This document shows, piece by piece, positions 17,835 to 25,965 of a DNA stretch of 64,000 nt. The DNA is from Kineosporia mesophila. GTDB lineage: Bacteria; Actinomycetota; Actinomycetes; Actinomycetales; Kineosporiaceae. The stretch spans positions 1-64,000 of the forward strand of contig NZ_JAJOMA010000006.1 in assembly GCF_021129235.1 (NCBI RefSeq). Direction: 5' to 3'. Position 1 is the stretch's first letter. The number at the start of each line of letters is the position of its first letter. The position numbers were made by a program, and so were the translations under genes. The notes under the pieces were generated by a model. That model worked only from the letters and a program-made list of their open reading frames with translations, was not told the DNA's origin and ran no database searches.

Positions 17835-18686
17835 TTAACGCTCGAGCAGCTTCTCCAGCACGTCGGCCAGCCCGTCCTCTTCCACCGTGCCGGTGACCAC
17901 ATCGGCGTGCGGCTTCACGTCGTCCGTCGCATTACCCATGGCCACCGCCTTGCCGGCCCAGCCGAACATCTCGATGTCGTTGCGGCCGTCGCCCACTGCG
18001 AGCGTGGCGTCGGCGTCCACCGCCAGGCGACCGCGGATCACCTCCAGGGCACTGGCCTTGCTGACACTGTTCGGGGCCAGGTCGAGCCAGGCCGACCAGC
18101 CCACGGCGTAATTCACGCCGTTCAGCCCGATCGAGCGGGTCAGCTCCAGGAAGTCGTCGGACGTGTGCTCGGGACTGCGCACCACCACCCGGCACGCGTT
18201 CTCTGCGCAGAGTTCCTCGAACGTGGCCACCCGCGTGTACGGGCCCTCCAGCTCACCGGGCGGGAAAGGAGCCGTGAGCAGGAACTCCCCGGAGCCGTTC
18301 TCCAGGGCGTAGAGAGCCGTGGGCAGGTGCTCGCGCAGCAGGGTGAGCACGCTGGACGGGTCGAAGGTCACCGTGTCGGACACCTCGTAACCACCGGGTG
18401 CCATCGGGTCGAGGCGAAGGGTCACGGAGCCGTTGCTGCAGACCGCCCAGCCGTTGACCAGACCCAGTCGATCGAGCACGGGAACGGTCTCGTACAGCGA
18501 ACGCCCCGTCGCGATCACCACGTGCACACCCAGGTCGGCGACCGCGCGCACGCTCTCCCGGACGCGGTCGGTCAGACGCTGGTCGTGGTCCAGGATCGTG
18601 CCGTCGATATCCAGCGCCACCAGCTTCGGAGCCCAGATGTCGGCTGGATCGGTTCGGGGACGGTTCTCAATAACGTGGTCTGTCAT
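17835..18686 (-). CDS. HAD-superfamily (Cof-type) phosphatase
   Basis: This 283-residue enzyme has the nucleophile motif ALDIDGTILDHDQ at residues about 23-35, and motif II VIATGRSLYET. The C-terminal acidic motif is LAVGDGRNDIEMFGWAGKAV. A 15-20 residue N-terminal extension (MTDHVIENRPRTDPAD) precedes the catalytic motif. The C2 cap places it with sugar-phosphate or nucleotide phosphatases of the Cof group. It is a distant paralogue of the gene at 6085-6915, sharing the overall layout (for example LGVHVV before motif II). It is divergent from the lipid-kinase-like gene. Confidence 0.9.
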   Translation of the reverse strand: MTDHVIENRPRTDPADIWAPKLVALDIDGTILDHDQRLTDRVRESVRAVADLGVHVVIATGRSLYETVPVLDRLGLVNGWAVCSNGSVTLRLDPMAPGGYEVSDTVTFDPSSVLTLLREHLPTALYALENGSGEFLLTAPFPPGELEGPYTRVATFEELCAENACRVVVRSPEHTSDDFLELTRSIGLNGVNYAVGWSAWLDLAPNSVSKASALEVIRGRLAVDADATLAVGDGRNDIEMFGWAGKAVAMGNATDDVKPHADVVTGTVEEDGLADVLEKLLER

Positions 18687-18823
18687 CCGCAGAGTTTACG
18701 CGCCCTCAGGTTACGGTCCGGGGTCGATTGATGACCATGCCAGACAAGCGCAACGTAAACAGCGTGTCTCGTCACCCCGCGTCTGGGCGGGCCCACGCTC
18801 GATCCCCGGCTAACGTGCACATC

Positions 18824-19879
18824 ATGTCGATCAGCAGCGATGTCCTCAGGGACGTCGTTCTCATCGCCGTTCTCGTGATCGCCGTGGTGGTTCTCATCAC
18901 GCTGGTCCTGACCCGGCGGCGTCTGCTCTTCCGGAGCCGTCCCACCGAGAACCTGGACGGTGCCAGCGAAGCCCCCCGGGCGGCCGTGGTCGTGCACGGC
19001 AAGAAGGTGGACGACCACGATGCCCGCCGGAGGCAGATCGAGGTGCTCTCCGGGCGTCTGGGCTGGCGGGCGCCGGTCTGGCTGGAGACCACCATCGAGG
19101 ATCCGGGGCGGGGCCAGACCCGCAAGGCCGTGGCCGACGGGGCCTCGGTCGTCATCGCCTTCGGTGGCGACGGCACCACCCGCGTCGTCGCCGGATCGCT
19201 CGCCGGTACCAACGTCCCGATGGGTCTGCTCCCCGCCGGCACCGGCAACCTGCTGGCCCGCAACCTGGGCGTCCCGCCGAACCGACTGGAGTCGTCCCTC
19301 CACATCGCGCTCACCGGACGGAACCGCACCATCGACATCGGCCACGTCGAGATGGCTGATGCCCCCGGCGCCCCGCCCCGCGAGGAGAGCTTCCTGGTGA
19401 TGTCCGGCCTCGGCTTCGACGCCGAGGTCATGGCCACCACCGCCCCCGAGCTGAAGAAGAAGATCGGCTGGGGTGCCTACGTGATCGCCGGCGCCGGGCG
19501 CCTGCGAGGCCGCCGCACCCCCGTCACCATGCGGGTCGACGACGGCCCCGTCCAGCAGCGCAAGATCCGCGCCGTGGTGGTCGGCAACGTCGGCATGCTC
19601 CAGGGCGGCATCCAGCTCATGCCCGGAGCGCTCCCCGACGACGGCTGGCTCGACGTCGTGGTCGTCTCCCCCCGCGGCATGACCGGCTGGCTGCCCGTGG
19701 TCGGCGCCGTACTGACCCGCCGCAACCACGCCACGGTCGAGCACTTCCGCTGCCGCACGATCGAGATCCACGCCGACAAACCCATGTTCGCCCAGCTCGA
19801 CGGCGACCCGGCCGGCAAGGCCCAGTCTCTCAAGGCCTGGGTGGACCCACTGGCCCTGATCGTGCGGGTCCCGGGTTAG
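18824..19879 (+). CDS. Diacylglycerol/lipid kinase family protein
   Basis: From ATG 18824 the product is 351 residues; the frame extends to 18728 without similarity. Residues about 10-30 form one transmembrane helix (LIAVLVIAVVVLITLVLTRR), an N-terminal anchor not present in DgkB itself. The catalytic domain follows, with VVIAFGGDGTTRVVAGSLAG (the GGDGT nucleotide-binding motif), LPAGTGNLLARNLG, and MSGLGFDAEVMA later on. Such proteins phosphorylate diacylglycerol, sphingoid or isoprenoid lipids at the membrane; which one is unknown. Downstream there is a hairpin. Confidence 0.92.
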   Translation: MSISSDVLRDVVLIAVLVIAVVVLITLVLTRRRLLFRSRPTENLDGASEAPRAAVVVHGKKVDDHDARRRQIEVLSGRLGWRAPVWLETTIEDPGRGQTRKAVADGASVVIAFGGDGTTRVVAGSLAGTNVPMGLLPAGTGNLLARNLGVPPNRLESSLHIALTGRNRTIDIGHVEMADAPGAPPREESFLVMSGLGFDAEVMATTAPELKKKIGWGAYVIAGAGRLRGRRTPVTMRVDDGPVQQRKIRAVVVGNVGMLQGGIQLMPGALPDDGWLDVVVVSPRGMTGWLPVVGAVLTRRNHATVEHFRCRTIEIHADKPMFAQLDGDPAGKAQSLKAWVDPLALIVRVPG

Positions 19880-19903
19880 AAGCAGCCCATTGAGGACGCG
19901 CGT

Positions 19904-19938
19904 CCCCCACTCCCAGCGCAACCCGGGGTCAGTGGGGG
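19904..19938. terminator. Hairpin after lipid kinase gene
   Basis: Arms cccccact (19904-19911) and agtggggg (19931-19938) flank a 19-base loop, 24 bp after the stop of the lipid-kinase gene. Confidence 0.45.
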
Positions 19939-20000
19939 TGGCCAATGAGGGACGCCCGCCCCTCACCTCCCAGCCTCCCAGCCTCCCAGCGCGTGATCGT

Positions 20001-20035
20001 GTGCACTTGTTGCGGGCAGGCCGCAAAGAGTGCAC
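20001..20035. repeat. Imperfect 15-bp inverted repeat
   Basis: gtgcacttgttgcgg (20001-20015) and ccgcaaagagtgcac (20021-20035) pair with two mismatches around a 5-base loop. Function unknown; a terminator or protein site are both possible. Confidence 0.5.
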
Positions 20036-20121
20036 GCGTTGACGAGGTAGCCGGCGGGACCAGTCGCTGTCGGCCGGCGCAGTGGCCATGAACGTTTCAC
20101 CGGCTGCCCCCTTCACCCCTT

Positions 20122-20136
20122 CGTTCGTGATCATGC
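20122..20136 (+). repeat. Single arm of the CGTTCGTGATCATGC palindromic element
   Basis: The 15-mer cgttcgtgatcatgc matches the arms of hairpins at 24414-24489 and 53077-53159. No second arm is visible here. Confidence 0.6.
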
Positions 20137-20319
20137 AATCCCCCAGCCCTCACTGAGCCCAGCCTCATGCGGGTTTCGGCTGTCGACTGCGCGCAAGATC
20201 CAGCCCCGCTCACGCCGAGGAGCCGCCCCCGCCCATGCGCAGGTAAGCCACGCCCGGGGCCGAGCCATAGGCCCCCACCTGCGTGTGGAAGTGCGCTGCG
20301 CGCTGGGTCAGGCGCTGGG

Positions 20320-21612
20320 TCAGCTGCGCGCGGAGCTCAGTTCTCCCTCTGAGGTCGGCTCGCTGCCCTCGGCCGGCAACTGCTGTTTTCGGGCGACGAG
20401 GAGCCACAGGGCCAGGAGGCTCAGGACGGCCCACCAGCTGTACGAGTTCTGGACGATGCGGGCGACGGCGTTGGGGACCTCGTTGCCGGCCAGCAGGTTC
20501 GCGCCCCACCAGGGCATGCGGATCCACAGCAGGACGGCACCGACGAAGGCCACTGCGGCGCGACGCAGGTCACGGCCGTCGCCCAGCAGGGCCCCGATGA
20601 CCACGACACCCCAGTGCATGTGGTGCACCCAGGAGACCGGCGAGATCAGGTAGGCCGCCATCCCGACGACCGCGACCACGGCCACGGGCTCACCGAGCCG
20701 ATCGAAGCGGCGGGCGAGGGGTAACGCCGCGACCAGTACCGCGACCACGAGCAGCAGGTTGACCGCCGTGAAGGCCAGGCTGCCTTCGGGCGGGCCGATG
20801 CGCAGCAGCACACCGCGCAGCGACTGGTTGGACGTGCCGCCGTTCGGGCCGAGCCGCCCGGGGTCGAGCAGGGCGTCGGTCCAGTAGGTGGCCGAGGCCG
20901 GGGGCAGCAGGAACCAGGACACGATGGTGACCAGGGCAGCCGTACCGACCGAAGTGGCGAGCACCTTCCAGCGCCGGGCCACGGCCCAGTACAGCCAGAA
21001 CACCCCGGGTGTCAGCTTCACCGCGGCGGCGAGCGCCACGCCCACGCCGCTGCCCCCGGCCCAGGAGCCGTCGACCCGCGACCGACGGGTGACGTCCCAC
21101 AGGCAGAGGGCCACGATCACCGCGTTGACCTGGCCGAACCGCACCCCGTCGGAGACCGGCAGGAGCCACACGCCGCCAGCGGCCAGCACGCCCTGCGCCA
21201 GACCGGCGCGGTGGCCGAAGCGGCTCAGGAAGAGCCGGAAGGCGATACCCACCGTCCACCACAGCAGCGCGCACTGCAGCACCGTCCAGATCCAGCCCAC
21301 CACCGAGAACGGGGCGATGAGCAGGGGCAGGGCGGTGAAGGCCGCGAACGGCGGGTAGGTGAAGGGCAGGAACTGCGGCTGCACCGTGCGCACGTCGTAG
21401 AGGGGGAAACCGGTGACGATCGCCCGGGCACCCTCGCGGTACACCTCAAGGTCGACCTGCCAGTTCTCCCGGGGGTAACTGACCAGGTAGTGCCAGGCCA
21501 GGGGGAGGGCCGAGGCAGCCAGCACCAGGAGCCCCAGCACCAGCCAGGGCCCTTGTCTGCGCAGCGATCCAGCCGTGTTCACGGAAGAGATTGTGACCTG
21601 CCCCTCCGACAT
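20320..21612 (-). CDS. GT87-like (DUF2029) polytopic mannosyltransferase
   Basis: The product is 430 residues from ATG 21612. About ten hydrophobic helices are visible, starting with WLVLGLLVLAASALPLAWHY. The first extracytoplasmic loop has VDLEVYREGARAIVTGFPLY, the conserved Asp/Tyr region of the DUF2029 family, followed by FTYPPFAAFTALPLL. This is the GT-C fold of actinobacterial alpha-mannosyltransferases that use polyprenyl-phosphomannose outside the membrane to build lipoglycans. The longer frame up to 22149 overlaps the divergent gene and is rejected. It is divergent from the large membrane protein at 21686, a common pairing for envelope genes. Acceptor unknown. Confidence 0.88.
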   Translation of the reverse strand: MSEGQVTISSVNTAGSLRRQGPWLVLGLLVLAASALPLAWHYLVSYPRENWQVDLEVYREGARAIVTGFPLYDVRTVQPQFLPFTYPPFAAFTALPLLIAPFSVVGWIWTVLQCALLWWTVGIAFRLFLSRFGHRAGLAQGVLAAGGVWLLPVSDGVRFGQVNAVIVALCLWDVTRRSRVDGSWAGGSGVGVALAAAVKLTPGVFWLYWAVARRWKVLATSVGTAALVTIVSWFLLPPASATYWTDALLDPGRLGPNGGTSNQSLRGVLLRIGPPEGSLAFTAVNLLLVVAVLVAALPLARRFDRLGEPVAVVAVVGMAAYLISPVSWVHHMHWGVVVIGALLGDGRDLRRAAVAFVGAVLLWIRMPWWGANLLAGNEVPNAVARIVQNSYSWWAVLSLLALWLLVARKQQLPAEGSEPTSEGELSSARS

Positions 21613-21685
21613 TCTCCGCACCCGCCTGTTCAGAGGCCTTTCCCGACCGTTCCATCCAAGATCATCTTTCCGGGAGGGTGCGGGG

Positions 21686-24043
21686 GTGATCCGGACAAGC
21701 CTGTCGGTGGGGGCCCATACAGTTGCCCGGGTGAGATTCGGACTGCGGACACGGTGGGCTGCCCTCGGCGTACTCGGAACGGTGATCGCCGGGGCGGCGT
21801 CCACCGGCACCATGGCGTCGGCGACAGCGGCCGTCGCGACCGACCCCGCCTCGACCAGCACTGCCACCACCGACACGGCCGTGACCGGCCCCGTCGTCCT
21901 GCTCGGCACCGGCGGCCTGCGCTGGAACGATGTCACCGCCGAGCAGCCCGCTCTGCAGAACCTTCTCGACACCGGCTCCAGCGGCTGGCTGGCCGTCCGC
22001 AGCATCCGTTCCACCACCTGCCCCACCGACGGCTGGCTGGCCGTCTCGGCCGGGGCCCGGGCCGGTGACGCCGACGTCGCCAGGAACCAGCCGCTCTGCC
22101 GCGACCCCGAGCTGACGGTCACCGATCCGGGTGAGGCCGCCGGCGTCACCGGGTGGCGCCGGTACGTGCAGCAGGCGGCGAACGACGACTACGACGCGCA
22201 GCTCGGCCTTCTCGGCGACACCCTGGCCGCGGCCGGCAAGAAAACCGCCGCGGTCGGTGCCGGGGCGGCGATCGCCCTGGCCGGCCAGGACGGCCAGGCT
22301 CCGCACGTGTGGGCAGGCGGTGCGGGCAATGCTTCCGGCACCGGCGATCCGAAGGCCCTGGCCTCGGACGTCGACTCGGCGCTCGCGACCGGTCCGGACC
22401 TGCTGGCCGTCGACCTCGGCACGATCGTCGACCCGGCCCAGCAGAATGACAAGTGGCCCGCGCTGACGGGTAGTTACGGCGCCTCCCGCGCCGATCAGGT
22501 CGCCGCGCTGGAACTGCGGCTCGAAGCGGTGCTGGCCGAACTGCCCACTGCGGCAACGGTCTACGTCGCCTCGCTGGCCGACTCCGGCACCAAGTCGGAG
22601 CTGCGGCTGCTCGCCGCCAGCGGCTCGGTGCCGGGTGGGGGCACCTACGCCGACTCGCTGCTCGGCAGTTCCTCGACGCGGCAGGACGGCCTGGCCCAGA
22701 CCACCGACCTGTTCCCGACGCTGGTCTCCGCGCTCGGGGTGACCGCCCCCGACTCGGTGGTCGGCTCGGTGGTGCGCCCCGCCGCAACGGGAATGAGCGA
22801 CGGCGACCGCAACCGCAAACTGCTCGACCTCGACGAGGCCGGCACCGCGGTGAACCCGATCGTGCCCTACTTCTTCATGGGCCTGATCATCGCCCAGGTG
22901 CTGCTCTACCTGGTGGTCACGCTCGTGCTCCGCAGAAGGTCGCGGAGCCCGGAAGAGGCCCTCGTCGCCTCCCGCCGGGTGCTGCTGCTGCGCTGGTTGC
23001 GCCGGGTCGCCGTGGTGTTCTCGTGCGTGCCCGCGGCCACCTTTCTGGCCAACCTGGTGCCGTGGTGGCGCTACGAGCACGCGGGCCTGGCGCTGACCGG
23101 CGCGGTCGTCCTGTTCGTCGTCCCGATGGCACTGATCGCCAATCTCGGTCCGTGGCGGCACACCCTGCTCGGCCCGATGGGCGCGGTCGGCGGCATGACG
23201 ATGCTGGTGCTCGGCGCCGACGTGATGACCGGCTCGCACCTGCAACTGTCCAGCATGATGGGCCTGCGGGCCGTGGTGGCCGGCCGCTTCTACGGCTTCG
23301 GCAACCCGGCGTTCTCGGTGTTCGCCACCGGCGCCCTGCTGCTCGCCGTCGCCGTCGCCGACACCCTGGTGCGCCGGGGCCGGTCCCTGGCGGCCGCCGC
23401 GGCCATCGCCGTCGTCGGGAGCGCCGCCACGATCATCGACGGTATGCCGGGCTGGGGCAGCGACTTCGGCGGGCCACCCGCGATCATCCCGGCCTTCGCC
23501 GTGCTGGCTCTGCTGGCCTACGGCATCAAGGTCAACTGGCGCCGCGCCCTGATCATCACCGGCGGCACCGTCGCGGTGATCATTCTGCTCTGCGTGCTCG
23601 ACTGGCTGCGGGGCCCGGACGACCGCACCCACCTCGGCCGTTTCGTGCAGACCGTGATCGACGGCGACGCGTGGCCGGTGCTCCGGCGCAAGGCCACCCA
23701 GAACCTGCGCATCCTGTTCGGCTCGTACCTGAGCGCCCTGCTGCCGGTCGCGGTGGCCTTCGTGGTACTGGTGCTGGCCCGGCCGGTCTCCTGGGGCGTG
23801 CGGCCGCTGCAGGTGGCTTACGATCGCTCGCCGGTCCTGCGCTCAGGCATCATCGCCTTCGGCGTGATGATGCTGATCGGGTTCGCGATGAACGACTCCG
23901 GATCCTCGATCCCGGCCGTCGCCGCCACCGTGGCCCTCCCCTTGCTCATCGCCGCCAGCGTGCGAGCCCTCGAGCTGGCCGACACCGACCCTCCGGTCCA
24001 GCCCACCGAGACCACATCGGAGCCGGAGCCCAGCAGAGGTTAG
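21686..24043 (+). CDS. Large secreted/membrane protein, phosphatase-like N-terminal half and polytopic C-terminal half
   Basis: GTG 21686 has GGAGG seven bases upstream and gives 785 residues; GTG 21731 is an alternative. An N-terminal signal or anchor (RWAALGVLGTVIAGAASTGT) leads into an extracytoplasmic domain (about 60-380). That domain has GPVVLLGTGGLRWNDVTAEQ and CPTDGWLAVSAGARAGD, a pattern of the alkaline-phosphatase superfamily seen in conserved actinobacterial envelope proteins. From about residue 390 there are 9-10 transmembrane helices (for example VPYFFMGLIIAQVLLYLVV), with a conserved GSHLQLSSMMGLRAVVAGRF loop. It probably acts in cell-envelope biogenesis next to the divergent GT87-like enzyme. 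Catalytic residues cannot be assigned with certainty. Confidence 0.8.
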   Translation: MIRTSLSVGAHTVARVRFGLRTRWAALGVLGTVIAGAASTGTMASATAAVATDPASTSTATTDTAVTGPVVLLGTGGLRWNDVTAEQPALQNLLDTGSSGWLAVRSIRSTTCPTDGWLAVSAGARAGDADVARNQPLCRDPELTVTDPGEAAGVTGWRRYVQQAANDDYDAQLGLLGDTLAAAGKKTAAVGAGAAIALAGQDGQAPHVWAGGAGNASGTGDPKALASDVDSALATGPDLLAVDLGTIVDPAQQNDKWPALTGSYGASRADQVAALELRLEAVLAELPTAATVYVASLADSGTKSELRLLAASGSVPGGGTYADSLLGSSSTRQDGLAQTTDLFPTLVSALGVTAPDSVVGSVVRPAATGMSDGDRNRKLLDLDEAGTAVNPIVPYFFMGLIIAQVLLYLVVTLVLRRRSRSPEEALVASRRVLLLRWLRRVAVVFSCVPAATFLANLVPWWRYEHAGLALTGAVVLFVVPMALIANLGPWRHTLLGPMGAVGGMTMLVLGADVMTGSHLQLSSMMGLRAVVAGRFYGFGNPAFSVFATGALLLAVAVADTLVRRGRSLAAAAAIAVVGSAATIIDGMPGWGSDFGGPPAIIPAFAVLALLAYGIKVNWRRALIITGGTVAVIILLCVLDWLRGPDDRTHLGRFVQTVIDGDAWPVLRRKATQNLRILFGSYLSALLPVAVAFVVLVLARPVSWGVRPLQVAYDRSPVLRSGIIAFGVMMLIGFAMNDSGSSIPAVAATVALPLLIAASVRALELADTDPPVQPTETTSEPEPSRG

Positions 24044-24090
24044 TCGGCCACGGTCGGCCACGGTCGGCCACGGTCGGCCACGGTCGGGTG
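24043..24090. repeat. 10-bp tandem repeat, about 4-5 units
   Basis: The unit cggtcggcca is repeated immediately after the stop codon of the membrane-protein gene and runs into the terminator stem. Confidence 0.85.
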
Positions 24091-24125
24091 ACTTCCGTGC
24101 GCCCCGATCGCACGGAAGTCACCCG
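24085..24125. terminator. 17-bp perfect-stem hairpin
   Basis: Arms cgggtgacttccgtgcg (24085-24101) and its exact complement (24109-24125) enclose a 7-base loop, 42 bp after the membrane-protein gene. Confidence 0.75.
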
Positions 24126-24503
24126 ATCATGGATGTGGGCCCGGGCGGGCGCCGGTCCGGTTCAGGTCAGGTCACCGCGCCATGGCGTGTCGCGGCGCCG
24201 CTACCGTGATGAGGTGCCCGGCCACGGCCTGGGAGGGTGCCGGGTGGGCCCGTTCTCTGGACCGTCCCCAGGTCGGATGCCGTCGGACGCGGCCAGATGT
24301 GGTCAGCCGAAAGCTGGATGCCCCGCGGCGGCATGGGACAAACGCGCAGCGGGTAAGCATCGGTCCGCCGTACCGACCTGGGTGCGATGGCGCCGGGATC
24401 AGACAAGCGTCATCGTTCATGATCATGCAGCCCCCGACCCGGCCGGGAAGGAACCCATCCCGCCGGGACACTTGGCATGATCACGAACGGACGAAGAGGA
24501 AGG
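24126..24503. other. 378-bp intergenic region between convergent genes
   Basis: No supported gene is present. The only clear structure is the nested palindromic element at 24414-24489; short frames on both strands lack domains. Confidence 0.5.
24414..24489. repeat. Nested palindromic element with CGTGATCATGC-type ends
   Basis: Arms cgttcatgatcatgc (24414-24428) and gcatgatcacgaacg (24475-24489) pair with one mismatch. Inside lies a second hairpin with arms cccggc and gccggg. The ends match copies at 20122 and 53077. Confidence 0.7.
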
Positions 24504-25952
24504 TCAGGGCTGGCCGTTCTTGGTTGCCCGCCGCTTCCTGGGGAGCGGGGCGGGCACCGCTTTCTGAACGTTCGATCTCTGGGCAGCCGTGGTCTGGGTC
24601 GTCTTCCTGGCTGCCACGGTCTTCCTGGCGCCCACGGTCTTCTTCGCGGTCACAGCCTTCTCGGCCGTCGTAGCCTTTTCGGCCTTGCCAGCAGCCGGAG
24701 CCTTGCGAGCCGCCGGAGCCTTGCGAGCGACCGGAGCCTTGCGAGCGACCGGCGCCTTGGCCGCCGTCTTCTCCGCGGGCGCCTTACGCGGGGCCGGAGC
24801 CTTCGCTGCCGCCTTCTCCGCGGGCGCCTTACGCGGGGCCGGAGCCTTCGCTGCCGCCTTCTCCGCGGGCGCCTTACGCGGGGCCGGAGCCTTCGCCGTC
24901 TTCCTGGCCGCCGGCGCCTTACGCGGTGTGGGAGGCGCGACCACCTGCTCGGCCGGCTTCTTCGCCGCGGACGCCTTGCGCGGGGCAGGGGCCTTGGCCG
25001 TCTTCTTCGCCGCTGAGGCCTTGCGCTGGGCCGGGGCCCTCACGGCCCTCTTTGCCGTGGAAGCCTTGGTGACCTCGGTGGCTGCGGGTACCGCCTCGTC
25101 CTCAATTCGGTTTCCGCCCCGCCAGAACGTCAGAGTCGCCCCGCTGGCCTGCTCGACGAACAGGCCACCGTTCGCGGCCTGGGAGTTCAGCAGCTCACGC
25201 AGTTCCGCCTCGAACTCGGTGAACCGGTCACCGAAGAGGTGCGGCGCGGAGTACGAGAGCGAGAACACCGACGCGATCACCTCGTTCACTGTGCGTACCC
25301 GCGTCATTGCGTAGGGCACCTCGACGACCGTGGGCGAGCCGAAACCGGCCGCGGCGAAAATCTCCCGCTCGGTGCCGAACGCCTCGGTGGGACGCACGCC
25401 CTGCCCTGCCCTCAGGTCCTCGCCCAGGTAGCGTGCCACGAGCGAGCGCACCTCTTCCCACGGCGGCTGCGGAAAACGCAGGGAGGTACGCGGGGCGGCA
25501 CCGGTGCCCCTGTCGGTGATGGCGCCGAGATGTACCACCGCGCCGCCGGGTTCGAGCATCCCGGCGACCGCCCGGGCCACCGTCTCCTGATCGAGCCAGT
25601 GGAACGACAGGGCGAAAGTAATGGCCCGGAACCGGCCGAGGTCGGCGGGCAGCTCTTCCGCACGCATTTCACGCCATGAAACCGACTGCATCCGCGAAGA
25701 TTTGGAAGCGAGGCGACCGGCCTCGATCATCCCGGGATCCGCGTCCACACCGATGACCTCGCCGAAATACCTGGCCAGAGGCAGGGTCAGCGAGCCCGGA
25801 CCGCAACCGACGTCGAGCAGGCGCCCGGTGCCGTCCAGAGCAAGGTTTTCCCGGATCGCCTGCACCACACCCGGCGGGTACGGCATACGCCCCGCCGAGT
25901 AGTAGTCGGCACTGCCGGAGTAGAGCGACGGATCCCATTGCCACACGGTCAT
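24504..25952 (-). CDS. Class I SAM methyltransferase fused to a histone-H1-like Lys/Ala/Pro tail
   Basis: The product is 482 residues. Residues 1-265 are a SAM-dependent methyltransferase: YYSAGRMPYPPGVVQAI, motif I LLDVGCGPGSLTLPLA, acidic motif EVIGVDADPGMIEAG, and FALSFHWLDQETVARA. It belongs to the methyltransferase-11/25 type, with small-molecule or lipid substrates. From about residue 285 to the end (some 195 residues) the sequence becomes AKKTAKAPAPRKASAAKK and KAPAEKAAAKAPAPR repeats. This composition matches eukaryotic histone H1 tails and the actinobacterial HupS/HupB tails that bind DNA. Three exact-frame 45-bp repeats encode part of it. The gene lies 13 bp downstream of a GT-C transferase, so it is in a cell-envelope operon. 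Catalytic-domain call firm; tail role inferred as nucleic-acid or polyanion binding. Confidence 0.9.
   Translation of the reverse strand: MTVWQWDPSLYSGSADYYSAGRMPYPPGVVQAIRENLALDGTGRLLDVGCGPGSLTLPLARYFGEVIGVDADPGMIEAGRLASKSSRMQSVSWREMRAEELPADLGRFRAITFALSFHWLDQETVARAVAGMLEPGGAVVHLGAITDRGTGAAPRTSLRFPQPPWEEVRSLVARYLGEDLRAGQGVRPTEAFGTEREIFAAAGFGSPTVVEVPYAMTRVRTVNEVIASVFSLSYSAPHLFGDRFTEFEAELRELLNSQAANGGLFVEQASGATLTFWRGGNRIEDEAVPAATEVTKASTAKRAVRAPAQRKASAAKKTAKAPAPRKASAAKKPAEQVVAPPTPRKAPAARKTAKAPAPRKAPAEKAAAKAPAPRKAPAEKAAAKAPAPRKAPAEKTAAKAPVARKAPVARKAPAARKAPAAGKAEKATTAEKAVTAKKTVGARKTVAARKTTQTTAAQRSNVQKAVPAPLPRKRRATKNGQP
24766..24900. repeat. 45-bp tandem repeat, 3 units, in methyltransferase tail
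   Basis: Units at 24766-24810, 24811-24855 and 24856-24900 are nearly identical (core ctccgcgggcgccttacgcg). On the minus strand they encode a 15-residue KAPAEKAAAKAPAPR repeat without breaking the frame. Confidence 0.9.
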
Positions 25953-25965
25953 TCCTGCAATCTCA

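Larger units (their letters stand above)
19880..20319. other. 440-bp intergenic region with hairpins and a possible gene remnant
   Basis: It holds a terminator-like hairpin (19904-19938), an imperfect inverted repeat (20001-20035) and one copy of the CGTGATCATGC element (20122-20136). On the minus strand at 20210-20319 a short frame has very high third-position GC (for example QLTQRLTQRAAHFHTQVGAY, ending GGGGSSA and TGA). It looks like the 3' end of a lost gene. No intact gene is evident. Confidence 0.5.

Noticed and set aside
21662-23632. 656-codon minus-strand open frame
   Set aside because: Antisense to the large membrane protein; Gly/His/Arg-rich with no domain, a high-GC shadow.
24477-25016. 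Plus-strand Arg/Leu repeat frame
   Set aside because: Shadow of the Lys/Ala repeat tail on the other strand; no independent evidence of expression or fold.
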